Assembly (NCBI RefSeq): GCF_021729085.1
Contig: NZ_JAJSAR010000002.1
Location: forward strand, 1,369,445 to 1,433,444
DNA length: 64,000 bases
Reading direction: 5' to 3'
Source: Pseudohongiella sp. O18
GTDB taxonomy: Bacteria; Pseudomonadota; Gammaproteobacteria; Pseudomonadales; Pseudohongiellaceae
Under the pieces are notes generated by a model. That model was not told the DNA's origin, searched no databases, and saw nothing but the letters and a program-made list of their open reading frames with translations. The position numbers were made by a program, and so were the translations under genes. This document shows positions 19,362 to 28,416 of the stretch, one piece after another; the stretch's first letter is position 1, and each line of letters opens with the position of its first letter.

Positions 19362-20546
19362 ATGAGCAAGGTGTTGGAAGGTATTCGTGTACTGGACTTC
19401 GGTCGCTATATTGCAGGGCCCTTTTGTGCCAGCCTGCTGAGCGATATGGGCGCGGAGGTCATCCGCATTGAGAAAGTTCAGGGCAGCGAGGACCGCTTCC
19501 TGTCGCCAGTATCAGATGCGGGTGACGGCGCCCTGTTCATGCAGATGGGCCGCAACAAACTGGGCATGACCCTGAATCCGATGAAACCGGATGGCCGCGA
19601 GATTGTCCGCAAGCTGGTCGCCAGTGCCGATGTTGTAGTCGCGAATCTGCCCCCCGATACTCTGCAGGCCATGGGGCTGGATTACGACAGCCTGAAGGCA
19701 GTAAAGCCCGATATCATTCTGACCATGATTTCCGCATTCGGTACCGGTGGCCCTTACAGCAATCGGGTAGGGTTTGACGGACTGGGCCAGGCCATGTCTG
19801 GCGCGATGTATATGTCAGGTACACCTGATCAGCCGGTTAAGTCCTATGCGCCATTTATTGACTTCGGCACCGCCAGCCTGAGCGCTGTCGGAACCATGGC
19901 AGCCCTGCTAGAGCGACAGAAGACCGGTCGTGGCCAGGTTGTCGAAGCCTCGCTGTTCAATACGGCCCTGACCATGATGAATGGCACGCTGATCGAACAG
20001 GCCATGATTGCACCCGATCGCGTCGCCACTCTCAACCGCTCGCAGACCTCCGGACCCGCAGACACGTATCGTACCAGGGACGGCTGGGTGCTGGTGCAGT
20101 CAGTAGGCGGGCCATTGTTTGAACGCTGGGTCGAACTGATGGGCGAACCGCACTGGCTGGAGGATCCCCGCTTCAAGGACGACATCAGCCGTGGCAACAA
20201 CGGTGAGGTGATCAGCGAGCGGCTGGCAGCCTGGTGCGCTGAGCGCACATCGGCCGAAGTACTCGAGACCATGGAAAAGGCGCGTATTCCTGCCGGGCCG
20301 GTCATGTCACCCCAGCAGGTGCTGGACGACCCGCATGTTGCAGCAAGACAGATGTTTGAAAAACTGAGCTATCCGGGGGCAGATAAGCCCGCGCCAGTCA
20401 TGAAGACGCCATTCAGTCTCTCCGCGACGCCACCATCAGTGGAACGCCGCGCACCGACGCTGGGCGAGCATACTGATCAGATCATGGCTTCTCTGGGTTA
20501 TGATGCTGCCCAGATTGACGAGCTACGTGGCAAACGGGTTATCTGA
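19362..20546 (+). CDS. CaiB/BaiF-type (family III) CoA-transferase homologue
   Basis: A 394-residue protein of the family that includes formyl-CoA transferase, CaiB and alpha-methylacyl-CoA racemase. It begins LEGIRVLDFGRYIAGPFCAS, has the GFDGLGQAMSG region, and ends with PTLGEHTDQIMASLGY. The ribosome-binding site is GAGGAAG. In the segment holding the catalytic Asp of formyl-CoA transferase (MQDAV), this protein reads SLFNTA with N200; E195 is five residues earlier. The neighbourhood (nitroreductase, hydrolase) does not suggest a substrate. Confidence 0.88.
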   Translation: MSKVLEGIRVLDFGRYIAGPFCASLLSDMGAEVIRIEKVQGSEDRFLSPVSDAGDGALFMQMGRNKLGMTLNPMKPDGREIVRKLVASADVVVANLPPDTLQAMGLDYDSLKAVKPDIILTMISAFGTGGPYSNRVGFDGLGQAMSGAMYMSGTPDQPVKSYAPFIDFGTASLSAVGTMAALLERQKTGRGQVVEASLFNTALTMMNGTLIEQAMIAPDRVATLNRSQTSGPADTYRTRDGWVLVQSVGGPLFERWVELMGEPHWLEDPRFKDDISRGNNGEVISERLAAWCAERTSAEVLETMEKARIPAGPVMSPQQVLDDPHVAARQMFEKLSYPGADKPAPVMKTPFSLSATPPSVERRAPTLGEHTDQIMASLGYDAAQIDELRGKRVI

Positions 20547-20567
20547 TCAGCAAGACAACTGTCGCTG

Positions 20568-21305
20568 TCACTTGAAGTCGAAACCCTGCTCAGCCAGAAA
20601 TCCTCGCATATGCGGCCTGGATTTTTCGCTGAGCAGTGTTGAAACCTGCTCGCTCCAGCAAATGCCGTGTCCACCGCCCGTGCGGTTACGATAATACTCG
20701 CGAACCGCCTCATCATAATCATCAATAAGCGCCGCGTCCTCACTGTCGTCGTAGGTATCCTGCTTGAGGATCACTGGCAGAGGCAGACGAGGCTTGGTTT
20801 CAGGGTCCTGATCCGGATATCCGAGACACAGGCCAAAAACCGGATACACTCCGCGTGGCAGTTTCAGCAGGTCCGACACCTGACGTGGGTTGTTACGTAA
20901 ACCACCGATATAACAGATGCCCAGCCCTTCCGATTCAGCGGCTACCACAACATTCTGTGCGAACAGGGCAGCATCAACCGTTGCGATGATAAATTGCTCG
21001 GTATATTCGCCCGAGAATGGCTTCTGGTACTTTTCACAGCATTTGCCGGCGCGACGCAGGTCGGCACAGAACACCAGAAACTCTGCCGCCGCAGCGACAT
21101 AAGGCTGGTTGCCGGCGTAACCGGCCAGCGCCTGACGGCTTTCCTGGCTGGTGACGCGAATGATGGTGGCACCCTGCAGGAAGCTTGATGTTGCCGCGCA
21201 CTGCCCGGCCGTTATGATCTGCTCAAGCAGGCCATCGGCCAAAGGCTGATCTTTGAATTTTCGTATGCTGCGATGCGCCTGCAGCAATTCCATGGTTGCA
21301 TTCAT
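20568..21305 (-). CDS. nfsA: Oxygen-insensitive NADPH nitroreductase
   Basis: A 245-residue FMN protein matching E. coli NfsA across its length: ELLQAHRSIRKFKDQPL at the start, SSFLQGATIIRVT, AEFLVFCAD, AAESEGLGICYIGGLRNNP, VFGLCLGYPDQDPETKPRLP, and a C-terminal SRPHMRGFLAEQGF. It catalyses two-electron NADPH-dependent reduction of nitro and quinone compounds. Its ATG overlaps the stop of the upstream hydrolase gene (ATGA at 21305-21302), so the two are co-transcribed and probably translationally coupled. Confidence 0.93.
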   Translation of the reverse strand: MNATMELLQAHRSIRKFKDQPLADGLLEQIITAGQCAATSSFLQGATIIRVTSQESRQALAGYAGNQPYVAAAAEFLVFCADLRRAGKCCEKYQKPFSGEYTEQFIIATVDAALFAQNVVVAAESEGLGICYIGGLRNNPRQVSDLLKLPRGVYPVFGLCLGYPDQDPETKPRLPLPVILKQDTYDDSEDAALIDDYDEAVREYYRNRTGGGHGICWSEQVSTLLSEKSRPHMRGFLAEQGFDFK

Positions 21306-22648
21306 TGTGATGTCACTTCTGCCAGAACGGTATCAAGAAACTGGGGCACAACGTCATTGGCCAGTGAGGTCGTGGCATTAAACAGCACGACCATGCCGAC
21401 GTCGTATTCGGGGATCAACACCATTTCCGAACGGAAACCGCGAACACCACCGCCATGGTGCACAATCCTCACCCCATCGTAGTCCATGATGCGCCAGCCC
21501 AGGCCGTACCAGGCCTTCTGTACCTTTGGCCAGCGGTTGAAATAGTTGCCGTAGGGGGTTTCCACAACCGGAGTATGCTGCATGGCCAGCAGCTCCGGGG
21601 ATAAAACATCCGGTACGCCGCCCAGATTGGCCTGGACCCAGCGCGCCATATCAACAATCGTGGCATTTACACCGGCAGCCGGGCCGGCTGTGTAGTAGGC
21701 AGGATTGGTTGTGCTGACGCGCCAACCGCCTCGCCCACGCTGATGCGGCTCACTGGCATACGGGTTATTGATATAGTCCTCGTAGCCCATGGAGGCCGAG
21801 CGCATCTGCAGCGGCGCAAAAATATTCTCACGCACAAAATCGTCATAGTGGGTCTGCAGACTGGCTTCTACGACATCGGCAACCAGCGAGAACACCACAT
21901 TCTGATAACCGTAGCATTCCCCGGGTGCACAGACTGTGGGAATCTCGTGAAATTTTTCCTGAATCTTCTGATAGGCCACGCCAGCATCAAGCATGTTGGA
22001 AAATGCATGCGGCATCAGCCCAGTTGAATGACTTAGGACGTGACGCAGGGTCATACTCTGCGTGGCAGGATCGGTGCCAATCGAGTATTGCGGCAAAATA
22101 CCAGCGACAGGGTCATCCCAGCTGAAAATATTATGGCTCACCAGCTGTGAGGCCACCGTACCGGCAAAGGTTTTTGACACCGAGGCGATGCGGAACACTG
22201 TTTGGGCGTCTACTGTCTCATTTTCTGCAACACTGCGCACGCCAAGCGTCTGGACATCAATCAGCCCTCGCGAAGAAACGATTGCCAGAGCGACACCCGG
22301 GATTTCCAGCTCATTGACCTGGGCCTGTAACCAGTTTTTGTAGGCACTGTAGTCCAGCTGCTCGGCCGGCGATACGGGTTGTGGTAATTGCCCTGGCGAT
22401 AACTGCTGAAACGTGGCCGGGCGATAGTTACCGGTGCCTGGAAGTTCCTCAGCGTGTGTCATCCCGGAGATGGAGAGGCCGGCAACCGCTGTCAGCATCA
22501 CTGACGCCAGCAGTCGCGCCGAGCCATGCGTTCGGCCGCGCCTTGAGCCCGGATTATTCGCAGAAATGTGATGGAACGGTTTTCGGGGCAAAAACAAAAT
22601 ACCAACCTGCCGGGCGAAATCGAGTTGCCATGGAAAATACCATGACAA
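21302..22648 (-). CDS. Beta-lactamase-fold serine hydrolase (class C / esterase group)
   Basis: A 448-residue protein. The class C active-site elements are visible: SVSKTFAG (S-x-x-K), YGYQNVVF (Y-x-N), and a C-terminal HHGGGVRGFRS replacing the K-S/T-G box. A signal peptide-like segment (LLASVMLTAVAGLSISGMTHA) lies about 45 residues from the first ATG, so the true start is probably internal; no clear ribosome-binding site decides it. Such proteins are periplasmic esterases, peptidases or beta-lactamases. Nothing here shows antibiotic hydrolysis, and the C-terminal box differs from AmpC. It overlaps nfsA by 4 nt. Confidence 0.82.
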   Translation of the reverse strand: MSWYFPWQLDFARQVGILFLPRKPFHHISANNPGSRRGRTHGSARLLASVMLTAVAGLSISGMTHAEELPGTGNYRPATFQQLSPGQLPQPVSPAEQLDYSAYKNWLQAQVNELEIPGVALAIVSSRGLIDVQTLGVRSVAENETVDAQTVFRIASVSKTFAGTVASQLVSHNIFSWDDPVAGILPQYSIGTDPATQSMTLRHVLSHSTGLMPHAFSNMLDAGVAYQKIQEKFHEIPTVCAPGECYGYQNVVFSLVADVVEASLQTHYDDFVRENIFAPLQMRSASMGYEDYINNPYASEPHQRGRGGWRVSTTNPAYYTAGPAAGVNATIVDMARWVQANLGGVPDVLSPELLAMQHTPVVETPYGNYFNRWPKVQKAWYGLGWRIMDYDGVRIVHHGGGVRGFRSEMVLIPEYDVGMVVLFNATTSLANDVVPQFLDTVLAEVTSQ

Positions 22649-22706
22649 GCAAATATTGCAAGTGTGAGGCTGCGAATGGGGCGATTTTGGGGTGCCTGAC
22701 AGTCAC

Positions 22707-22741
22707 AAAAAAAAGGCCAGTCGGCGGCAGACCGACTGACC
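22707..22741 (-). terminator. Intrinsic terminator downstream of the Deg-type protease gene
   Basis: Read on the minus strand, GGTCAGTCGG and CCGACTGGCC form a stem (one mismatch) with a 7-nt loop, followed by eight T. It lies about 80 nt past the protease stop codon and separates it from the hydrolase-nfsA pair. Confidence 0.85.
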
Positions 22742-22820
22742 TGAAACGGGCAGAGAGCATCTATCAACACGCTGCTATATGCCCATCACAACGTGCCTCT
22801 TGCGGGATTCAGCTTGCCTG

Positions 22821-24209
22821 TCAGGGCATGATCACCAGAATCTGCTGACCGTCACGCTCTACTGTCAGTGCCATGACCCGTGGTTCAGCGTTGATCAACT
22901 CGTTAATGTCAGACAGGGCGTCCACCGGTTGACGGTTGAAAGCAGTGATCAGGTCACCAGGCCGCAATCCAGCGGCGAATGCCGGGCTTCGCTGATCAAT
23001 ATTAGCCACACGAACGCCGTCCGATGTCTCATCCAGCAGCGCACCAAAGAAGCGATTGTCATTCAGGTCGCGACCCTGGTCGGCATCACCACCGCTGTTG
23101 TCGGCGATCGCACTGCCGCCCCCCGGAATGGCAACCACCACATCACGGGCACGACCATCACGAATCACTGACAGGGTCAGCTCACGTCCAACACCTGCCA
23201 GTCCGACAGCATTGCGCAGATCACGACTGCTGGCCACCGGTTGACCTTCAATGGCCACCACCAGATCCGACACCTGCAGGCCTGCACGCGCCGCCGGAGA
23301 ATCCGGGGCGATCTGCATGATCAGCGCGCCCTGTTCGGCACCCAGCCCCAGACCTTCTTCCAGTACCGGGGTATGGTCGCGGATGATCACACCAATCTGA
23401 CCGCGGCGAACCTCACCATCTCGAATCAGGTGGTCCATGACCGTGCTGACCATATTGGCTGGCACAGCAAAGCCAACACCTGAGTTGGTGCCCGAGCCAG
23501 ATATGATTGCGGTGTTGATGCCCACCAGCCGTCCATTGAGGTCGACCAGCGCACCGCCGGAGTTACCGACATTGATGGCGGCATCGGTCTGAATGAAGTC
23601 CTCGTAGTTCTCATTGTTAATGCCGGCGCGACCCAGCGCACTGATGATGCCCGAGGTCACAGTCTGGCCGATGCCAAACGGATTACCGATAGCCACTACG
23701 TAGTCACCAACCCGGTAGTCATCTTCGGAAACGAAGGACAGTGCCTGCAGATCATCGGCATCAACCTGTAGCAGAGCGATGTCGGTGCGCTCGTCACTGC
23801 CGATCAATTCCGCTTCAAAGACGCGGCCGTCCTGCAGTGCAACACTGATGGTATCCGCGCCGGTCACTACATGATGGTTAGTAATGATGTGTCCCTGTTC
23901 GGCATCAACCACGACGCCAGAACCGGCACCGCGCGATCGACGCACGGGAGGCTCACCGGAAGGACCACCGAAGAAATTGAAAGACTCGGGCAGCCGCTGG
24001 GATTTGACCACAGCAATATTGACGACTGCTGGTGTGACCTGTTCAAGCATGGGTGCAAGCGATGGCATGGGGCCTGCCACGCGACCCTGTACATCAAGCT
24101 CTGCACGTGATGGCGTGGTGACTCCCAGGCCGACCACCAGCAGTGCGAACAGTACTAGTGTTGCGACGCCTGAATGTCTGATATTTGCTACTGACTTCAC
24201 TTTGACCAT
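22821..24209 (-). CDS. Periplasmic Deg/HtrA-family serine protease
   Basis: A 462-residue trypsin-like protease with an N-terminal signal (hydrophobic residues 15-33, cut near PSRA). The catalytic triad is H113 (TNHHVV), D143 (RTDIALL) and S217 (GNSGGAL). Two PDZ domains follow, about 260-350 and 375-460 (LRPGDLITAFNRQPV). The length and two PDZ domains fit DegQ/DegP/MucD; the long Q-rich LA loop of DegP is short here. It acts in envelope protein quality control. GGGAGA precedes the ATG. Divergent from the regulator gene; a strong terminator follows. Confidence 0.93.
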   Translation of the reverse strand: MVKVKSVANIRHSGVATLVLFALLVVGLGVTTPSRAELDVQGRVAGPMPSLAPMLEQVTPAVVNIAVVKSQRLPESFNFFGGPSGEPPVRRSRGAGSGVVVDAEQGHIITNHHVVTGADTISVALQDGRVFEAELIGSDERTDIALLQVDADDLQALSFVSEDDYRVGDYVVAIGNPFGIGQTVTSGIISALGRAGINNENYEDFIQTDAAINVGNSGGALVDLNGRLVGINTAIISGSGTNSGVGFAVPANMVSTVMDHLIRDGEVRRGQIGVIIRDHTPVLEEGLGLGAEQGALIMQIAPDSPAARAGLQVSDLVVAIEGQPVASSRDLRNAVGLAGVGRELTLSVIRDGRARDVVVAIPGGGSAIADNSGGDADQGRDLNDNRFFGALLDETSDGVRVANIDQRSPAFAAGLRPGDLITAFNRQPVDALSDINELINAEPRVMALTVERDGQQILVIMP

Positions 24210-24353
24210 GAATTGCGTCTCCCGTTGATATTTCGACGCTTGTCAGAATACGGACAGCCATCAGTAAATAACTGAGGAAAAGCGGAAAAAAACATCCAGA
24301 AAATGTGAAATTGCAGCGATTGCAGGTGAAGGACTGCCAAAATAATCGCCGTT

Positions 24354-25679
24354 ATGTTACAAATATTCACAACAGGAACTTTGCCGCATGGTCAATGCCT
24401 AAGCAGTACTATGAGTAATATCAGCCACCTGGAAAACAGCTCGGTAGACAACAGCATGAATTCACAGAATTCGCGCCTGTGCGACCTTGAAGGCTTCTGG
24501 CTGAACAGCTGGTGGGTGGCACCCGAGCACCGTACATTGACGCTGGTGACTGGCGGTGCCAAAGCATCGGCTCAAGGTTTCGGCGACCTGCAGGTGCTGT
24601 GTGAACGCACACTTGAACCACGCCTGATGAAACTGCTGTGCCGCCTCGCAGAACAGCCTGGTCGTGTGGTCAGTCGCGAGACACTGGTCGAATACCTGTG
24701 GCCCCGCGTCATCGTCAATGATAATTCTCTGACCCGGGCAGTCTCCGATCTGCGCAGAGCGCTGACGTTGCAGACCGCATCGGTCACTGACTCCTCTGTC
24801 AATGCTGATGCGGATACCCGGCCAGTGCGGATTGAAACCGTCCCCAAGCGCGGGTACTCCCTGTCTGGCACTGTCGTCGTGCCAAACAATACCAATCAGG
24901 GTATCCCTGCCGGGCATTGGAGCGACAACGGCAGCAGCGAAACCGTTAACAATCTGGCAGGCACTGGCCACGCCCTTAGTGTTGGTTTGCTGAGCAGCAG
25001 GGTCTGGCGGTGGTTGCCGGCTGCGGCAGCGGCAGTTCTCCTGACAGGCAACATTGCGCTGGAATTGTTCTCTCAGTCGAACCAGAACCCGGTTGCTCCG
25101 CTGGCCTCCGGACAGCCTGCGCAAGTGGTGCCAGGTGAAACATCACCCGGCATGCTCGACGAAGTTCGCAGCAATCGGTCATTGCCAGCCCAGGCAAGCT
25201 CTGCGTCGATGATCGATTCAGCGGCAACGGCCACCATGACAGGCAGTGAGCTTGCATCAGGCGCATCGACGCTGCATCTTTCTCCATCCCCGCTTCTGTG
25301 GGAAAGCGATCAACATGATTTCGCGATCGAGGGTGATGCCTTACACCAGCTGACAATGCTGGCACCGGATGGACATATTCTGGCCTATGTGGAAAAACAG
25401 GGCGGTGTGTCCAGCCTCAAACTGAAACCCGCGTTTGCGGAATCAACGGAAACCTGGGTCGCCTTCACGACAGACGAACAGATTACATCAATGCAATGGT
25501 CTCCGTTGGGTGACGGCATCCTGTTCACCGTCGTCAACAAGATGCTGGAAGCCAGTGACGCGGCATACAAGCGATTGATGCTGCTCGATATGGGAACGCT
25601 CGCGCTGCACGAACTATACCGAAAACCGGTAACACCAGTGCAGCTGCATGAACCTGAACAGAGTGGAAAGTTGACCTGA
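24354..25679 (+). CDS. ToxR/CadC-like membrane transcriptional regulator with short periplasmic domain
   Basis: An OmpR/PhoB-type winged-helix domain occupies about residues 55-180 (LEPRLMKLLCRLAEQPGRVV, REVLVEYLWP-like REtLVEYLWP, LTRAVSDLRRAL, VPKRGYSL). A linker and one transmembrane helix (VWRWLPAAAAAVLLTGNIAL, about residue 225) follow, then a periplasmic part. The last 130 residues (APDGHILAYVEKQG, MQWSPLGDGILFTV) look like the first blades of a TolB/PD40 beta-propeller, which in related regulators continues much longer. The start is uncertain: ATG at 24354 or 24411. Divergent from the protease gene. The target genes are not evident. Confidence 0.8.
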   Translation: MLQIFTTGTLPHGQCLSSTMSNISHLENSSVDNSMNSQNSRLCDLEGFWLNSWWVAPEHRTLTLVTGGAKASAQGFGDLQVLCERTLEPRLMKLLCRLAEQPGRVVSRETLVEYLWPRVIVNDNSLTRAVSDLRRALTLQTASVTDSSVNADADTRPVRIETVPKRGYSLSGTVVVPNNTNQGIPAGHWSDNGSSETVNNLAGTGHALSVGLLSSRVWRWLPAAAAAVLLTGNIALELFSQSNQNPVAPLASGQPAQVVPGETSPGMLDEVRSNRSLPAQASSASMIDSAATATMTGSELASGASTLHLSPSPLLWESDQHDFAIEGDALHQLTMLAPDGHILAYVEKQGGVSSLKLKPAFAESTETWVAFTTDEQITSMQWSPLGDGILFTVVNKMLEASDAAYKRLMLLDMGTLALHELYRKPVTPVQLHEPEQSGKLT

Positions 25680-25686
25680 TACCTGC

Positions 25687-26994
25687 CTAGCTGACGACGG
25701 CCTCAGGTGCCCGGCGACTTGTCGCGTCGTGAGCCGCCGATTGGCGCTCACTCAGTCTCGTCACCACGCGCAGCGCGCTGACCACCCCATCCTCATGAAA
25801 CCCCTTGCCCCACCATGCCCCGCAGTATGATGTGGTCGCGGTATTGATCTGCTCCCAGCGTCCCTGTGCATCAGCCGCAGCACGGGTGAAAACCGGGTGT
25901 GCGTAATCATACCGGCCAAGAATCTGCGTCTCGTCTATCCGGTCCGTGTCATTCAGACTCACCAGAAAATTCACGGGCGCATCGATGCCCATCAAACGGT
26001 TCATATCGTAGGTGACTCTTGGCAGCCCTTCTGGTTGTGCCGGCAGATAATAATTCCAGCTGGCCCAGGCGCGCCGATTGTCCGGCATCACCCGGACATC
26101 GGTATGCAGTACAACATCATTGGCCTGATAGCGGATCGCCGATAGCACATCTGACTCAGCAGAGCTGGCATCTCCCAGGATCTCAAGGCACTGGTCGCTG
26201 TGACAGGCAAAAACAACATGATCAAAATGCTCCTGCCCGCGAGCACTGCTGACCAGAACGCCTCCCTCGTAGCGACGCACCTGTGTGACGGGTGTGGATA
26301 GATGAATACGATCCGAGAATGGCGCTGACATTGGCTTCAGGTAGGCCTGCGAGCCACCCACCAGTGTCCGCCAGCGCGGTCGGTTGTGCACATTCAGCAA
26401 GCCGTGCCGATACATGAATGGCAACATGAAGCGCACTGGAAATTCGTACATCTGCAGAAACGGTGTCGACCAGATGGCCGATGTCATTGGCACCAGATAC
26501 TGATCACGACAGCGATCACCGATACCGATATGCCTCAGGTATTCAAGCAGTGTCATGTCCGGAATTGTGTGGTTTTCAACATCAGCAATTGCCGCCTTGT
26601 TAAATGCCAGTATGTCCAGCAGCATCTTGATATAGGCGGGTGAGAACAGATTGCTGCGCTGAGCAAACAGACCGTTGTACATGGCGAACCTGCCAGTGAC
26701 ACCTGCATACTGAAGTCCCGTCTGCTGACACTGCACCCCGAAACTCATGTCTGATTCGCGCCAGGCGATCCCAAGCTCGTCCATAAGCGCAATAAAGTGC
26801 GGGTAAGTCCAGTCGTTGAAGACGATAAACCCGGTATCTACCTGGTAGTGTTGACCATCAAGTTCCACGTCAATGGTCGCGGTGTGACCACCGATACGGT
26901 CGGAGGCTTCGAACACCGTCACGTCATGATTTGGGTTTAACTTGTAAGCGGCAGTCAGGCCGGCGATACCGGTCCCAATAATGGCAATTTTCAA
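25687..26994 (-). CDS. FAD-dependent oxidoreductase (COG2907-type NAD/FAD-binding protein)
   Basis: A 435-residue flavoprotein starting MKIAIIGTGIAGLTAAYKLN (dinucleotide-binding motif) with the second motif VFEASDRIGGHTATIDVELDG. It continues with VDTGFIVFNDWTYPHFIALM and ends with the GAWWGKGFHEDGVVSALRV segment typical of this amine-oxidase-like group. In other proteobacteria this gene is often next to a DUF1365 protein and a cyclopropane-fatty-acid-synthase-like methyltransferase; here it stands alone. The biochemical reaction is not known to me. Confidence 0.88.
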   Translation of the reverse strand: MKIAIIGTGIAGLTAAYKLNPNHDVTVFEASDRIGGHTATIDVELDGQHYQVDTGFIVFNDWTYPHFIALMDELGIAWRESDMSFGVQCQQTGLQYAGVTGRFAMYNGLFAQRSNLFSPAYIKMLLDILAFNKAAIADVENHTIPDMTLLEYLRHIGIGDRCRDQYLVPMTSAIWSTPFLQMYEFPVRFMLPFMYRHGLLNVHNRPRWRTLVGGSQAYLKPMSAPFSDRIHLSTPVTQVRRYEGGVLVSSARGQEHFDHVVFACHSDQCLEILGDASSAESDVLSAIRYQANDVVLHTDVRVMPDNRRAWASWNYYLPAQPEGLPRVTYDMNRLMGIDAPVNFLVSLNDTDRIDETQILGRYDYAHPVFTRAAADAQGRWEQINTATTSYCGAWWGKGFHEDGVVSALRVVTRLSERQSAAHDATSRRAPEAVVS

Positions 26995-27062
26995 CGCAGC
27001 ATTCCTTGTAATTCTGGCGACTCGATGGATACGTCACAAATCTCAGCTTGGACTAGCGGCAC

Positions 27063-27100
27063 AAAAAAACCCGGTCGGTAAATACCGCCGGGTTTTCTTT
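27063..27100 (-). terminator. Terminator of the aminotransferase-to-acyl-CoA dehydrogenase run
   Basis: AAAACCCGG-T-CGGTA and TACCG-C-CGGGTTTT form a stem with A/T tracts on both sides (minus-strand read ends in seven T). It lies 45 nt past the acyl-CoA dehydrogenase stop codon and about 70 nt before the FAD oxidoreductase start. Confidence 0.85.
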
Positions 27101-27144
27101 ATTCACGCACCAACGCGCGTGGTCAGGGCGTCAATCGCGGTGCT

Positions 27145-28362
27145 TTAGTCGCGGTATTGGGCGAGCTCCTTGCGGGCCACAACGCGTCGGTGCACTTCGT
27201 CCGGGCCGTCGGCCAGTCGCAGCGTACGCTGTGATGTCCACAATGCTGCCAGCGGGAAGTCCTGTGACACACCTGCAGCGCCATGTACCTGGATAGCGCG
27301 ATCAATGACGCGCAGCGCCATGTTGGGCACGGCCACTTTGATCTGGGAAATGGCATCACGTGCAGCTTTGTTGCCGATGGTGTCCATCAGGTAGGCAGCG
27401 CGGAATACCAGCAGACGACACATTTCTATTTCGATACGGCTATCTGCAATAACATCGTAGTTACCGCCCAGCTCGGCCAGCGGCTTGCCAAATGCTTCCC
27501 GATCAACTGCGCGTTTACAAAGCAGCTCCAGCGCCTTTTCAGCTGCACCAATCGAACGCATACAATGGTGAATGCGACCCGGCCCCAGACGTCCCTGAGA
27601 GATCTCAAATCCACGGCCACGGCCGAGGATGATATTTTCTTTTGGCACACGCACGTTAGTAAAACGGATGTGCATATGGCCGTGCGGTGCATCATCATGC
27701 CCGAATACACACATTGGCCGCAGCACTTCTACTCCGGGTGTATTCATAGGCACCAGGATCTGGGACTGACGGTTGTGCTTGGGCGCATCCGGGTCCGTTA
27801 CCACCATCACGATCATGATTTTGCAGCGCGCGTCGCCAGCACCGGAGATGTAGAATTTCTCACCGTTGATGACCCACTCGTCGCCATCCAGCACAGCGCT
27901 GGTTGAGATATTGGTGGCGTCTGATGAGGCAACGGCCGGCTCTGTCATTGCGAAGGCAGAGCGTATCTTGCCCGCCAGCAGTGGCTTGAGCCATTGTTCT
28001 TTCTGTTCCTCGGAACCATATCGCTCCAGAACTTCCATATTGCCAGTGTCCGGTGCGCTGCAGTTAAACGCCTCAGATGCCAATCGGCTGCGGCCCATGA
28101 TCTCTGCCAGGTGAGCATATTCGAGATTGCTGATGCCGGCTCCGCCCTGACTTTTTGGCAGGAAGAAGTTCCACAGGCCCAGAGAGCGTGCTTTTTCTTT
28201 CAGACCTTCCAGGATTTCGTCCTGTCTTGGCGTGTGCGACCAGCGGTCACCGACACTGACCTCAGCCTGGTATTCTTTTTCTACAGCGGCTACATCTTGT
28301 TCAACAAAATTGCGGATTTTCTCCCGCACTTCCTGCATTTCTTCGGACAGGCCCAGATTCAT
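27145..28362 (-). CDS. Acyl-CoA dehydrogenase
   Basis: An FAD enzyme introducing a C2-C3 double bond into acyl-CoA and reducing ETF. The start ATG at 28362 has GAGG at good spacing (an in-frame TTG lies two codons earlier); 405 residues. Motifs: [30 protein letters not shown], the helical C-terminal half with [28 protein letters not shown] and the [16 protein letters not shown] end. The sequence resembles the ACAD10/ACAD11-like group more than short-chain enzymes; the chain-length range is not readable. It is 54 nt downstream of an SDR gene and followed by a terminator. Confidence 0.93.
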   Translation of the reverse strand: MNLGLSEEMQEVREKIRNFVEQDVAAVEKEYQAEVSVGDRWSHTPRQDEILEGLKEKARSLGLWNFFLPKSQGGAGISNLEYAHLAEIMGRSRLASEAFNCSAPDTGNMEVLERYGSEEQKEQWLKPLLAGKIRSAFAMTEPAVASSDATNISTSAVLDGDEWVINGEKFYISGAGDARCKIMIVMVVTDPDAPKHNRQSQILVPMNTPGVEVLRPMCVFGHDDAPHGHMHIRFTNVRVPKENIILGRGRGFEISQGRLGPGRIHHCMRSIGAAEKALELLCKRAVDREAFGKPLAELGGNYDVIADSRIEIEMCRLLVFRAAYLMDTIGNKAARDAISQIKVAVPNMALRVIDRAIQVHGAAGVSQDFPLAALWTSQRTLRLADGPDEVHRRVVARKELAQYRD

Positions 28363-28416
28363 GGTCAATTCCTCAGTACTTGATTGGATAGTCGTGTTAT
28401 TTGTTTGTTCGGGTGG

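Noticed and set aside
21302-22648. Beta-lactamase-fold protein as an antibiotic-resistance gene
   Set aside because: The third active-site box is HHGG rather than K-S/T-G, and the gene is coupled to nfsA; an esterase or peptidase role is at least as likely.
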